A DNA stretch of 64,000 nt from Rhizobium sp. RU20A (GTDB lineage: Bacteria > Pseudomonadota > Alphaproteobacteria > Rhizobiales > Rhizobiaceae), in contig NZ_FTMB01000010.1 in the NCBI RefSeq assembly GCF_900155885.1, positions 1-64,000 of the forward strand, written 5' to 3'. The notes under the pieces are model-generated. The model was not told the DNA's origin and made no database searches. It saw only the letters and a program-made list of their open reading frames with translations. This document shows positions 8,843-19,738 of the stretch, piece by piece (position 1 is the first letter of the stretch; every line of letters begins with the position of its first letter). The translations under genes were made by a program, and so were the position numbers.

Positions 8843-10006
8843 TCACGCGAACATGGCCTTGGCGAGGGCCCGAGATCCGTATCGCAGGGCGCGCCGGCCT
8901 TCCGGATTTTCAAGCGCGGGCATGATGACCTTGGCGACGGCGAAGGGCAGGTCCGCACCGCTCAGGCGAACCGCGATGACCGGCCCGAGCTTGAGGTCGG
9001 AAAGGCGCTCGATCAGGCGATCGAATCCACCCTCGAAACCCGGCCGCGCAGGCACCTCATGCGGCACGGCGGCCATGAGCCGAAGCGTCTCGTCAGGCAG
9101 CGCGCGCCCGTAGACGGCGGGAAAGGCATCGTCGCGTGCCCCGCCGATAAAGGTGATGCGGGACTGGACCGCCTCCGTCAGCGCACGCATCATGGCCCGG
9201 TGCGGCACAGGATGGCAGCCGGCCCCGTAGGTCACATCCACGAAGCGGGCCGTGCCGGATGCCAGCAGTTCGTCGGCCACGAGATAGGCGGTGAAGCAGG
9301 GAACGCCGATATCGCTGGTCATGTCAAAGACGCGCAGCGTCATGTCAGCGGCGGCCAGCCGGGAGAGGATAGCGGCAATCCCCGGATCGTCTGCATAGGT
9401 TTCGGGGGCAATGCAGCTTGCGGCGCGGCCCGCATGCGGACCGATCTGCCACAGCACCTGCGCGTCGCGTTCGATGCGCTCGTAGACGGCATGGCTGATG
9501 GCCTCGTCCAGCGTGTTGCCGGAGGCCAGTCCGTCGGAGGATTGCCAGTAGCGGGCGTCGAGCCGGCTGCGGTCGAGCACGACCGCCTCTTCCGGCAGGT
9601 GGATGAGGCTGCCGTCGACAAGGTCGGTCCCCGTGATCCAGTCGATCACCTCATCCGCGGCGGGCGCCGGCCGGTGCGGTGCCAGATACGATGTCAGCAA
9701 GAGGAAAGGCTGTCCTTCCGCCGCCAATTCGTCCGGTGATGCCTGGCGGATCGGGCAGTGCGGCGCGCCGGCGACGACCCGTTCCAGCGCCTCCATGACG
9801 GCCGATGTGCGGGCGTCCTCATCGGTCTGCCCCTTTCCCTGCGCGACGACGATGGAGCGCGCATTCGGGGTAAGCGCCAGCCAGACAGGCAGACCGATGC
9901 GATCAAGGCCTGTCTGGCGGGCAACACGGGTGATGCCGAAAGCGGGGAGCAGGCCGGCGACGCGTCCATAGGTCTCGGCCGGACTGCAGGCCCGATCTCC
10001 CCGCAT
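8843..10006 (-). CDS. YcaO family cyclodehydratase/thioamidase
   Basis: ATP-dependent backbone-activating enzyme that makes azolines, amidines or thioamides in ribosomal peptides. 387 residues. YcaO features include the nucleotide-binding motif SAVMEALERV, the region SSDGLASGNTLDEAISHAVYERIERDAQ and later MMRALTEAVQSRITFIGGARDD, which carry the acidic Mg/ATP ligands. The C-terminus ends without the Pro-rich tail of azoline synthases, which suits a TfuA-partnered enzyme. It begins 5 bases after the small putative precursor gene and is followed 12 bases later by tfuA. No partner E1-like or dehydrogenase gene is present, so thioamidation is more likely than azole formation; this is inference. 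Confidence 0.88.
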   Translation of the reverse strand: MRGDRACSPAETYGRVAGLLPAFGITRVARQTGLDRIGLPVWLALTPNARSIVVAQGKGQTDEDARTSAVMEALERVVAGAPHCPIRQASPDELAAEGQPFLLLTSYLAPHRPAPAADEVIDWITGTDLVDGSLIHLPEEAVVLDRSRLDARYWQSSDGLASGNTLDEAISHAVYERIERDAQVLWQIGPHAGRAASCIAPETYADDPGIAAILSRLAAADMTLRVFDMTSDIGVPCFTAYLVADELLASGTARFVDVTYGAGCHPVPHRAMMRALTEAVQSRITFIGGARDDAFPAVYGRALPDETLRLMAAVPHEVPARPGFEGGFDRLIERLSDLKLGPVIAVRLSGADLPFAVAKVIMPALENPEGRRALRYGSRALAKAMFA

Positions 10007-10011
10007 CGGGC

Positions 10012-10224
10012 TTAATGCGTGTCGAAGACGCCGGCGGCTGCCGGTTCGATCGCGTCGACGGCGACGGCGAAGTTGACGCCCTTCACATAGGCGGCATCGC
10101 CGGCGCGCAGGCTGTTGGCTGCCGCCTGGCCGGCTTCGTCCATCGCGGTCACGGTCCCGGCCTTGAGGTCTGCAATATAGACTTTGCTGTCACCCGGTAC
10201 GCCGATCATGATCACATCTGCCAT
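10012..10224 (-). CDS. Putative RiPP precursor peptide (70 aa)
   Basis: A 70-residue peptide encoded immediately before the YcaO gene, with a strong ribosome site (AAAGGAAG 8 bases before ATG). The sequence starts MADVIMIGVPGDSKVYIADL and ends AAAGVFDTH. It has no Cys, Ser only at 13 and 38 and Thr at 24, 26 and 69, so classical azole chemistry has few targets; backbone thioamidation would need none. It has no similarity that I recognise to trifolitoxin precursor. Position, size and coupling make it the best precursor candidate; a small accessory or immunity protein is the alternative. Confidence 0.65.
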   Translation of the reverse strand: MADVIMIGVPGDSKVYIADLKAGTVTAMDEAGQAAANSLRAGDAAYVKGVNFAVAVDAIEPAAAGVFDTH

Positions 10225-10266
10225 TTGTGTCTTCCTTTCTCGGGGTTGGGCCGCTTCAAGAGCGGA

Positions 10267-12090
10267 TCAGTTTTCATAGCCGGCCTTTGTGAGGCCTTCA
10301 CGATAGAGATCCTTTTGCCAGCTTTCGCGGATCGGAACGACGGCAAGCCATTGTGTCAGGGAAAATTGCGGATTTTCCTGCATGTCCTTGCGCCGATACT
10401 GATGCGCCTTCTGTTTGTCGCCCGACATGGCGAGCGCGGCGGCAAGGAGACGATAGGCGCAGGAGGCATCGCCCATCCGCTGGACGTAGGCAATGCACGT
10501 CTCATAATCTTCGAGGAAGAAACTCGCGCCCGCCGCGCTCCAGAAATATTCGTCCGGCCCAAGCGGGTTGAGCGCAATGGCGCGCTCGATCTTTTCCAGT
10601 CCCTCACGCGGCCGAGAGGCATGCACGAGCGTGTCGGCATGGGTGGAGATCGCGTCGGCATAATGCGGGCTCAGTCGTTCGGCGTTCTCGAGCGCTTCCA
10701 GGCTCTCGTCCAACTGGCCGAGATAAAGGCGCACGCGGCCGAGCTCCTTGTGGCTTGAGGCAATCTCCGGTCCATGTGCGATGGCGGCAATGGCAGCCTC
10801 CTCCGCCTTGCGCAGAAGCTCGGTATCGCCGCGCGCCGTCAGGATCCATTCGCTGGTGAAGGTGCGGGCAAGGCCGCCATAGGCAAAAGCGAAATCCTCC
10901 CGCTCCTTCAGCGTATCGCGGAAAGTGCGCCGCGCCGCACGGATCGATGGCAGGGTCAACCGGTTCATTTGCTGCACGCCCATCAGGTAGCGGCGGTAGG
11001 CTTGCGGATTGAGCTCGTAGTCCACCCGCGCCGCCTCGTTCCGGGAGAGGGTCGACAGGATCGTGCTGCTGATGGCCTCGGCGAGCCCGCGCCGGCTGTG
11101 GGCGAGGTTCGCCTCGGAAATGTCGTAGCGTTCGGCAAAGATGATGCTGTCGGAGGGCACGAAGATGATCTGCATCACCAGACTTTGTTGCGACAGGCGC
11201 GTATCGATCACGTAGGTGATGTCGTGCTTGGCGAGCAGCCCCGCCTTGTCGTGGCTCCCGCGAATGCGCTCGGCCGTATAGGGCGCCACCATCGCGAAAG
11301 CCCGGAGCGCGCACAGGCAGATGGCGACGTCATCGACCAGCGCGGTGGAGAGGTTAAAATCCCTGTCCGCGGCGGGGTGGCCGGCTGGCGGGAGGAGCGC
11401 GACACGTGGCCCGGCGAAGCTCATCGCCTGCCTGGAAAGCGCAGCGGGTGCCGCCTCGCGCGGGGCGGCCGGCACCGACAGCTCGATCTTTGCCGGCGGT
11501 GACGGCGGGCTCCCGGCGGCGCCCGTGACGAGATCGCGAACTTCGTTGTCGTCGGGGAAACGGTCGAGAAGAAAATAGGCAGCCTTGCGCAGGCTGAGGA
11601 AATCCATGCCGGCAACGGAGGCCGCATTCAACAGGCGGGTCCGGATGATCGCGAGCTGCCGAAGACGCTGGCTTTCCGCCCACCGCTCGATCACGCCGAT
11701 ACCGTCGCAGGCCTCGCGCAGAAAGCCGCGATCACACAGCTCCACAAGAGTCGATGCGCCGACCTCGGTATCATCAAAGGCGTCTAGGTCAGAGGTGAAG
11801 GCACCGTCCGCCAGCTTCAGCCGACGACCGTCCGCCACGACGAAGGCACTTGCGAGTTCGGACTGCATGGTCTGGACGCGCGAAAGCATCTTGCGCAAGT
11901 TCGTCAGCGCAAGCGCGTGATCATCGACCGTCCAGAGAAAATCAGCCGCATCGTCGCGGCTGATGGCGCCGCCGTCGGAAAGCCGAAGTCTTGCCAAAAG
12001 CAGCAGGGCCTTCCGCGGCACGCGCACATCCCGGCCTCCCGTATCGACAAGGCGCAGCTCGCCGAAAGTGAGAAGCCGGTAGGGGCTCAC
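10267..12090 (-). CDS. SARP/BTAD-like regulator with TPR-type C-terminus
   Basis: 607-residue regulator. Residues 1-100 resemble the OmpR-like and BTAD part of SARP activators (LLTFGELRLVDTGG, VPRKALLLLARLRLSDGG, ALALTNLRKMLSRVQ). A Pro/Ala linker (~200-230) is followed by a TolB/FlgO-like domain (VALLPPAGHPAADRDF, YVIDTRLSQQSLVMQI) and TPR-like helices (~360-580). The start is GTG 12088-12090, overlapping the stop of the XRE gene, so the two regulators are translationally coupled. It precedes the precursor gene by 42 bases and is the likely activator of the YcaO-TfuA cluster. No membrane segment is seen. Confidence 0.82.
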   Translation of the reverse strand: MSPYRLLTFGELRLVDTGGRDVRVPRKALLLLARLRLSDGGAISRDDAADFLWTVDDHALALTNLRKMLSRVQTMQSELASAFVVADGRRLKLADGAFTSDLDAFDDTEVGASTLVELCDRGFLREACDGIGVIERWAESQRLRQLAIIRTRLLNAASVAGMDFLSLRKAAYFLLDRFPDDNEVRDLVTGAAGSPPSPPAKIELSVPAAPREAAPAALSRQAMSFAGPRVALLPPAGHPAADRDFNLSTALVDDVAICLCALRAFAMVAPYTAERIRGSHDKAGLLAKHDITYVIDTRLSQQSLVMQIIFVPSDSIIFAERYDISEANLAHSRRGLAEAISSTILSTLSRNEAARVDYELNPQAYRRYLMGVQQMNRLTLPSIRAARRTFRDTLKEREDFAFAYGGLARTFTSEWILTARGDTELLRKAEEAAIAAIAHGPEIASSHKELGRVRLYLGQLDESLEALENAERLSPHYADAISTHADTLVHASRPREGLEKIERAIALNPLGPDEYFWSAAGASFFLEDYETCIAYVQRMGDASCAYRLLAAALAMSGDKQKAHQYRRKDMQENPQFSLTQWLAVVPIRESWQKDLYREGLTKAGYEN

Positions 12091-12539
12091 GACAGACGCG
12101 GTGCCTCTTCGTGACGAGCATCGGCAGACGGCGCGACATCGTCGGCCATGCCGGACAGGCTCTTCAGAAGACCGAGCAGCTTGGTGCGCACGCGCTGGTC
12201 ATGAATCCCGAGGATGGCGCGGTTGATGGCGAGGCCTTCGCGCGTGGCAATGAATTCGAGGACGTCGTCGCCAGCGTAGAAGCCGGAGTTGACTTCCTGA
12301 ACCTGCGGCTGGCTGGTTCCTTCGAAGAAATAGGCGACCGGCACGCCGAGCACTTCAGAGGCCATTTGCAACTTGCTGGCGCTGATGCGATTCGTGCCCT
12401 TTTCGTATTTCTGGACCTGCTGGAAAGTGATGCCCAGATGGTCGCCGAGCTTCTCCTGGCTCATGCCGAGCATTGCACGCCGCAGGCGAAGCCTGTTGCC
12501 GACGTGGATATCAATGGCATGGGGGGATTTCTTGGTCAT
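12087..12539 (-). CDS. XRE family HTH regulator, PraR-like
   Basis: 150-residue regulator whose N-terminal HTH (IDIHVGNRLRLRRAMLGMSQ, then ITFQQVQKYEKGTNRISASK) is of the type found in PraR and related rhizobial regulators of quorum sensing, attachment and stress. The C-terminal half (FEGTSQPQVQEV onward) is variable. ATG 12539 is chosen; GTG 12545 is possible. It overlaps the SARP-like gene by four bases. The 244-base gap upstream contains a long perfect palindrome at 12672-12695 that could be its own operator. Confidence 0.85.
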   Translation of the reverse strand: MTKKSPHAIDIHVGNRLRLRRAMLGMSQEKLGDHLGITFQQVQKYEKGTNRISASKLQMASEVLGVPVAYFFEGTSQPQVQEVNSGFYAGDDVLEFIATREGLAINRAILGIHDQRVRTKLLGLLKSLSGMADDVAPSADARHEEAPRLS

Positions 12540-12671
12540 CGACACACCGTTTCATGTAAGATTTGTTTGTAGCTCAGTGTTGCGTGAAAAAGCGGCAATC
12601 TGCAACGAAAAATCGCGTCAATCCGCAAAACTGATACAGTTTACCCTTGCATTAGCGAAAAGTTGATCATT

Positions 12672-12695
12672 AAAATTTGACACAAATCAAATTTT
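12672..12695. promoter_or_regulatory. Perfect palindrome upstream of the RiPP regulator genes
   Basis: AAAATTTG (12672-12679) and CAAATTTT (12688-12695) form a perfect 8-base inverted repeat with an 8-base spacer, in an AT-rich intergenic region 133 bases before the XRE start. Two turns of symmetry on one face of the helix suit a dimeric HTH protein. Confidence 0.5.
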
Positions 12696-12783
12696 GCCGA
12701 AACCAACGGGTTGATTGGCTTTTATTGTTGCACATCAATCAAGTGGCGTGACGTTTCTGCCTCCGGCATCACGAATTGTGATC

Positions 12784-14801
<2,018 letters not shown>

Positions 14802-14802
14802 C

Positions 14803-15774
14803 TCAGGCTCCCCGGACGCGTGGATCGATCACAACATAGACGAGATCGACGAGCGCATTGGCGATCACCACGAAAAAGGAAGCGTACATGACGGTTCCGA
14901 GGATCATCGGCAGGTCGAGGTTGAGGAGCGCCTGATAGGTGAGGCGTCCGACGCCGTTGAGGCCGAAGACGACCTCTGTCAGCAAGGCAGAGCCGCCCAC
15001 CAGCACGCCGAAATCGAGGCCGAACATGGTGACGAAGGGGATCAGCGAGGTGCGCAGCGCATGGCGCAGCATGACGCGGGCCGGCGAAAGACCCTTGGCG
15101 CGCGCCGTGCGGATGAAATCCTCCTGATAGGCCTCGACCAGATTGGCGCGCAGCACGCGGCCGTAGATGCCGATGTAAAGGGCGGCGAGCGTAAACCACG
15201 GAATGACCAGCGTCTTGAACCAGCCGACCGGGTCTTCCGTCAGCGGCTTGTAGCCAAGCGCCGGCACCCAGGAGAAGAAGATCGTGTCGTGGAAGCGACT
15301 CTGGCTGATGAGGTTCATGACCTCGCCCAGCCAGTAGACGGGCATGGAGACGCCGATCAGCGCCAGCACCATCAGGCCGCGGTCGATCAGCGTATCGCGC
15401 GTCAGCGCCGCCAGCACGCCGACGAAGATCCCGCCGATCACCCACAGCACCGCCGCCCCCGCCACGAGCGACAACGTCACCGGCGCCGCGTCCATCACGG
15501 CGGGCACCACGCGCAGGCCGCGATTGACGAAGGAAGCGAGGTCCTGCGTGATGAAGAGGCGCTTCATCATGACGCCGTACTGGATCGGCAGGGGCTGGTC
15601 GAAGCCGAATTCCTTGCGCACGGCTTCCACGGTTTCCTGCGCAGCATTGCGTCCGGCGATGCGGGCGGCGGGATCGGAGCCGGGCGTGGCGAAGAAGATC
15701 AGGAACACGAGCGCAGAGATGCCGAACATGACGAAAAGCATTTGTCCGAGGCGCTGGAGGATGGCGAAAACCAT
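14803..15774 (-). CDS. Peptide ABC transporter permease (DppB type)
   Basis: Inner-membrane permease of 323 residues with six predicted helices. The N-terminus MVFAILQRLGQMLFVMFGIS is typical of DppB; the EAA coupling loop is seen as DFIRTARAKGLSPARVMLRHAL. The start at ATG 15774 is chosen by family alignment; the frame is open further upstream but reads into the neighbouring permease gene. The spacing to the DppC gene is 11 bases. Confidence 0.92.
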   Translation of the reverse strand: MVFAILQRLGQMLFVMFGISALVFLIFFATPGSDPAARIAGRNAAQETVEAVRKEFGFDQPLPIQYGVMMKRLFITQDLASFVNRGLRVVPAVMDAAPVTLSLVAGAAVLWVIGGIFVGVLAALTRDTLIDRGLMVLALIGVSMPVYWLGEVMNLISQSRFHDTIFFSWVPALGYKPLTEDPVGWFKTLVIPWFTLAALYIGIYGRVLRANLVEAYQEDFIRTARAKGLSPARVMLRHALRTSLIPFVTMFGLDFGVLVGGSALLTEVVFGLNGVGRLTYQALLNLDLPMILGTVMYASFFVVIANALVDLVYVVIDPRVRGA

Positions 15775-15785
15775 GGGCTGGACCC

Positions 15786-16838
15786 TCACACGAGCTTGGT
15801 GCGCGGGTCGAGCGCATCGCGCAGGCTGTCGCCGAGCACGTTGAGCGAGAGAACCGTCAGCACGATGGCGATACCCGGCGCGAGCGCCACGGCGGGGCGG
15901 GAGTAGAGCAGCGTCTGCCCATCCTGGATGATCGTGCCCCAACTGGCATCCGGCGCCTGCACGCCGATCGACAGGAACGACAGGGAGGATTCGATGATGA
16001 TGTTGAGCCCCATCATCAGCGGCACGAAGACGATCAGCATGGTCGAAACGTTGGGCAGGATGTCATGCAAGAGGATGCGCCAGGCGGGAATGCCGAGGCC
16101 GCGGGCGGCCAGCACGAATTCACTCTCCTTCAATGCCAGTACGCGGCCGCGCACGGGGCGCGCCACGTAGGGCACGTAGATGATGCCGATAATGAAGATG
16201 GGCAGCAGCAGGCTGTCGGCACGAATCTCGATCGGGCCGATGACGATGCCCTGCGAGATGAAGACGATGGAGAGGGAAATGGCGAGCAGGTAGACCGGGA
16301 AGGCCCAGAGAATGTCGAGGATACGCGAGAGGACCTTGTCGACCCAGCCACCGAAGAAGCCGGCGGAAATGCCGACGATGGCCGCAAGACAGAGGCAGAT
16401 GGCGGTGGAGGTTGCCGCGATCAGCAGCGAGTTGCGGCCGCCATAGAGAAGGCGGGCGGCCACATCACGGCCCTGCGTATCGGCGCCGAGCAGATATTGC
16501 GGGCCCCAGGTCGGGCCGATCGGACTCACGCCAAGGCCGAGGCCTTCCGTCGAGGCCTGCATGACCTTGACGCGCTTGCCATCGACCATGATGCGGGCGC
16601 TGAGCGAGGAGCGGAAGGGATCTGTGCCGGACACATAGGATGCATAGAGCGGGGCGCAGAGGCTGGAGAGCACGATGATTGCCAGCATCGCGGCCGCAAG
16701 AAGCGTGGGACGGTCGCGCTTGAGGATCCGCCATGCACGCGCCCAGGGGTTGGAGCTCGCGCGGCGGTTTTTGCTGCCGGTCGGCGCGGTTGCCGGAAGG
16801 TCTGCGAGCGGTTCAGCGGATGCGGTTGCGTCAGTCAT
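15786..16838 (-). CDS. Peptide ABC transporter permease (DppC type)
   Basis: Inner-membrane permease of 350 residues. It has an N-terminal cytoplasmic stretch, a first helix near PTLLAAAMLAIIVLSSLCAP, a periplasmic insert, and the EAA loop (ESEFVLAARGLGIPAWRILL). ATG 16838 (MTDATAS) is preferred; ATG 16907 would read through an unsupported leader. It lies about 210 bases after the binding-protein gene, with a stable hairpin in the gap that could reduce expression of the membrane parts relative to the binding protein. Confidence 0.92.
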   Translation of the reverse strand: MTDATASAEPLADLPATAPTGSKNRRASSNPWARAWRILKRDRPTLLAAAMLAIIVLSSLCAPLYASYVSGTDPFRSSLSARIMVDGKRVKVMQASTEGLGLGVSPIGPTWGPQYLLGADTQGRDVAARLLYGGRNSLLIAATSTAICLCLAAIVGISAGFFGGWVDKVLSRILDILWAFPVYLLAISLSIVFISQGIVIGPIEIRADSLLLPIFIIGIIYVPYVARPVRGRVLALKESEFVLAARGLGIPAWRILLHDILPNVSTMLIVFVPLMMGLNIIIESSLSFLSIGVQAPDASWGTIIQDGQTLLYSRPAVALAPGIAIVLTVLSLNVLGDSLRDALDPRTKLV

Positions 16839-16994
16839 CTCAATCCCGAGAAGCGGTTGCCGGGCGCCGGGCGCGACAGTTGGGGGCATGCCCGAAGCCA
16901 GCCGCAAGTGGCGGCTCCGGGCTCTCTGATCGGGGAAGTGCGGGCGGTGGTCCGCTGGCCGTCCGCCTTCCGATGGCGCCGTTGCCGGCGCCCC

Positions 16995-17030
16995 GGCTTC
17001 CCCGGCCTGTCAATCAGAGCCGGGGAAGCC
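16995..17030 (-). terminator. Intercistronic hairpin between binding protein and permease genes
   Basis: Perfect 12-base inverted repeat GGCTTCCCCGGC (16995-17006) and GCCGGGGAAGCC (17019-17030) with a 12-base loop, 19 bases after the binding-protein stop on the minus strand. There is no U tract. Such hairpins protect the 3' end of the binding-protein mRNA and lower downstream expression, as in other ABC importers. Confidence 0.65.
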
Positions 17031-17048
17031 CTTGTCGAAGCATCCGGC

Positions 17049-18749
17049 TTACTTCACCCAGGACTGGGAGATGAGCCAGCGGTTCTGCTTGTTGAAGACG
17101 TAGTTGTCGAGGCGGGCGGAGGTGAAGTTGACGCTTTTCGGCGTGAAGAGCGGAGCAAGCGGTGCCTGCTCCATGAAACCCTTGTCGACATCGGCCCAGA
17201 GGGCGTTGGCGGCGTCCGGGTCGGTCAGCGCCAGCGTCATGGCTTCCTTCATCTTGGCGTCCAGATCCTTGTTGCAGTAGCCGGAAATGTTGATGGAGGA
17301 ATCGCTGCCCGGCACAAAGGACGCGCAGGAGAGCAGCACGTTCAGGAAGTTCGAGGCCGCCGGATAATCCATGTACCATTGCGAGATGCTCATCTGCACC
17401 TTGTTGTTGGTGTTCTGGATGTAGGTGAACTGGATGTTCGGCGAGATCGCCTTCATCGAGGCATCATAGCCGAGTTCGCTAAGCAGGCTCTGCAGATAGG
17501 TGCCGATGCCGCGCGACACGGCGTTGTCCTCGGCAATGACGGTGACCTTCTGGCCCTTGGTACCGCTTTCCTCAATGAGGGCCTTGGCCTTTTCCATGTC
17601 CGGGCCGACCCATTCCGGGCCGGGCTCGGCTGTGTAGCTGCAATCATCCACATGGCCGGGGAAGTCCGGCGGCAGGATCTGGCAGGTCGGCTGGGCCAGC
17701 GCTTCGCCGCCGAAGAGGCCGACGAGCGCATCGCGGTCGAGCGCGTAGTTGACGGCCTGGCGCACCTTCACATTGTCGAAGGGCGGCAGATTGGTGTTCA
17801 TCGGCGCGTACCAGAAGGCGGCCAGCGGATCGATCTTGATCTGCGAGGCATATTTCGAGCCGATCTCCGCGAGGCGGTCGGACGGCGGCGCATCGAACAT
17901 CCAGTCGATCTGTCCGTTGATGATGGCGTTGATGGTCGCCTCTTCCGTCAGACCGAACTTGTAGACGATCTCGTCCGCATAGCCGTCCGGCTGGGCGTCG
18001 ACGCTCCACTCCTTGAAGTGCGGATTGCGCTTGATGACCATCTGTTCGTTGGGATTGTAGCTGTCGATGTAATAGGCCCCGGTGCCCGGGATCGGCGTGG
18101 TGCCGGCATCGGCCAGCGGCGCATCGGCCGGAAGGATCGAGGCGTGCGGCACGGCGAGCTTGGAGAAGATTTCCGCGTCCGGCGCCGTCAGGTTGATCGT
18201 CACGGTGCCGGCTGCCTCGTCGGCGACGACGCCGCCGTCCAGCGTGCAGGTCGCGGCATCCGCGATGCATGCGTCAGCGCCGACGAGGCCGTTGTAGAAG
18301 CTGCCCGTCGTCGGACCCTTGACCTTGAAGATGCGCTGGAAGGAGGCGACGACGTCGGCCGGCGTCACATCCTTGCCATTCGAAAACTTGATGCCCTTGC
18401 GGATCTTGAAGACATAGGTCTTGCCGTCATTCGTGGCCTGCGGGATCTCTTCGGCGATCGAGGGAACGATCTCGAAGCCGTCCGTACCGCCGGCCTGCTT
18501 GAACTTGACGAGACCGTCATAGGTCAACTGGTAGATCTGCCAGAACTGGGCCGTGTAGTTGATCATCGGATCGACGGTGCCGGCGGCCGAGACGGCGGCG
18601 AGCGTGATGGTGCCGCCGCGATGCTTGGCCATCAGGTCGGCGCGTTCGTCGGCCAGGGCGCCGCTCGATAGGGCGGTCTGGGCCAGCAGCATGCCGGCGG
18701 TGATGAGGCCTGCCCGGCGGGCGAGGCGCTTCAGGCGCATGGTCGTCAT
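17049..18749 (-). CDS. Peptide/amide ABC transporter substrate-binding protein
   Basis: Periplasmic SBP_bac_5 (DppA/OppA) protein of 566 residues with a Sec signal peptide (basic MRLKRLARRAG, hydrophobic core, cleavage near GALA-DE at about residue 34). Family segments are clear: TYDGLVKF, KIRKGIKFSNGKDVTPADVV, TGAYYIDSYNPNEQMVIKRN and VRQAVNYALDRDAL. Its position after an AmiC-like sensor, an ANTAR protein and a hydrolase suggests that the ligand is a peptide or amino acid amide cleaved in the cell. The ligand cannot be read from sequence. Confidence 0.92.
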   Translation of the reverse strand: MTTMRLKRLARRAGLITAGMLLAQTALSSGALADERADLMAKHRGGTITLAAVSAAGTVDPMINYTAQFWQIYQLTYDGLVKFKQAGGTDGFEIVPSIAEEIPQATNDGKTYVFKIRKGIKFSNGKDVTPADVVASFQRIFKVKGPTTGSFYNGLVGADACIADAATCTLDGGVVADEAAGTVTINLTAPDAEIFSKLAVPHASILPADAPLADAGTTPIPGTGAYYIDSYNPNEQMVIKRNPHFKEWSVDAQPDGYADEIVYKFGLTEEATINAIINGQIDWMFDAPPSDRLAEIGSKYASQIKIDPLAAFWYAPMNTNLPPFDNVKVRQAVNYALDRDALVGLFGGEALAQPTCQILPPDFPGHVDDCSYTAEPGPEWVGPDMEKAKALIEESGTKGQKVTVIAEDNAVSRGIGTYLQSLLSELGYDASMKAISPNIQFTYIQNTNNKVQMSISQWYMDYPAASNFLNVLLSCASFVPGSDSSINISGYCNKDLDAKMKEAMTLALTDPDAANALWADVDKGFMEQAPLAPLFTPKSVNFTSARLDNYVFNKQNRWLISQSWVK

Positions 18750-18818
18750 GTCTTCGTTTCCCTCTGGTTTCGTGGTTCGGTCTGCGCCCTTTGCGGGCGG
18801 CTTCTGGTTATGGGGTGA

Positions 18819-19715
18819 TCAGCCTGCCTTCTCGTCCAGGAAGGCGCCGACCACGGCCATGCAGGCCTCGCGCTCTTCCACATGCGGCATGTGGCTCGAC
18901 TGTTCGAAGATCGTCCAGCGCACGTCCGGGATCTCGTCGGCAAAGGGCTGCACGCAGGCTTCGGTCGCTTCGTCGAAGCGGCCGGAAATCAGGAGAACCG
19001 GCACGTTGATGGTGGAAAGGCGGCCTTCGATGGTCCAGTCCTTCATGGTGCCGATGACGTGGAATTCGTTTGGGCCGTTCATGGTGTGGTAGACGGTCGG
19101 ATCGCTCGCAATCGCATCGAAGGTCCGCTTGACCTCCGGCGGCATCGGCACGATGCGGCAGACGTGGCGCTCGTTGAAGACATCCGTCGCGGCCATGTAT
19201 TCGGCGCTGTCGGTGGTGCCGGCCGCCTCATGCTTCAACAGCGTCGCCTGTACGTCTTCCGGCAGTTCGGCGCGCAGGCGGTTGGCTTCGGCTACCCAGG
19301 TGCGCAGCGAGGCGGGCGAATTGGCAATCACGAGCGCCTTCAGGCCGGCCGGCTGGTCTACGGCAAATTCCGAACCGAGCATGCCGCCCCAGGACTGGCC
19401 GAGTACGCAATAGGCATCGCGAATGCCGAGATGGTCGATGAGATTGTGCATCTCCGCCTTGAAGAAATCGACGGTCCAGAAGTCGCCGCCCTTTTCCGGC
19501 AGATGGGTGGACTTGCCGTTGCCGACCTGGTCGTAGTGAATGACGGCGCGGCCCGTGGCGGCAATGTCCTTGAAGCTGTCGACATAGTCGTGCGTGCAGC
19601 CTGGACCGCCATGGGCAACGAGAAGCGGCGGCTTGCCGGACGTGAGGTCGCCCGTCACCCGGTACCAGGTCTTGTACTCGCCGTAGGGGGCAAAGCCCTC
19701 TGTGATCGTAGTCAC
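18819..19715 (-). CDS. Proline iminopeptidase-family alpha/beta hydrolase
   Basis: 298-residue cytosolic hydrolase of the S33 group, which releases N-terminal residues from small peptides or hydrolyses amino acid amides. The oxyanion motif [14 protein letters not shown], nucleophile elbow [11 protein letters not shown], a helical cap (residues ~140-215) and catalytic His in [11 protein letters not shown] are present. GTG 19715 is chosen as start because GAAGGAG lies just before it; a longer frame to 19841 overlaps the ANTAR gene. It links the importer to use of the imported substrate. Confidence 0.88.
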   Translation of the reverse strand: MTTITEGFAPYGEYKTWYRVTGDLTSGKPPLLVAHGGPGCTHDYVDSFKDIAATGRAVIHYDQVGNGKSTHLPEKGGDFWTVDFFKAEMHNLIDHLGIRDAYCVLGQSWGGMLGSEFAVDQPAGLKALVIANSPASLRTWVAEANRLRAELPEDVQATLLKHEAAGTTDSAEYMAATDVFNERHVCRIVPMPPEVKRTFDAIASDPTVYHTMNGPNEFHVIGTMKDWTIEGRLSTINVPVLLISGRFDEATEACVQPFADEIPDVRWTIFEQSSHMPHVEEREACMAVVGAFLDEKAG

Positions 19716-19738
19716 GTCACTGTCTCCTTCAGTGTTGT

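Noticed and set aside
8084-10224. Full trifolitoxin cluster
   Set aside because: Only the YcaO and TfuA components are shared. No tfxA-like precursor and no other tfx genes were found.
16065-18671. An 868-codon plus-strand frame opposite the permease and binding-protein genes
   Set aside because: It spans two real genes and a hairpin-containing gap on the other strand and has no recognisable domain.
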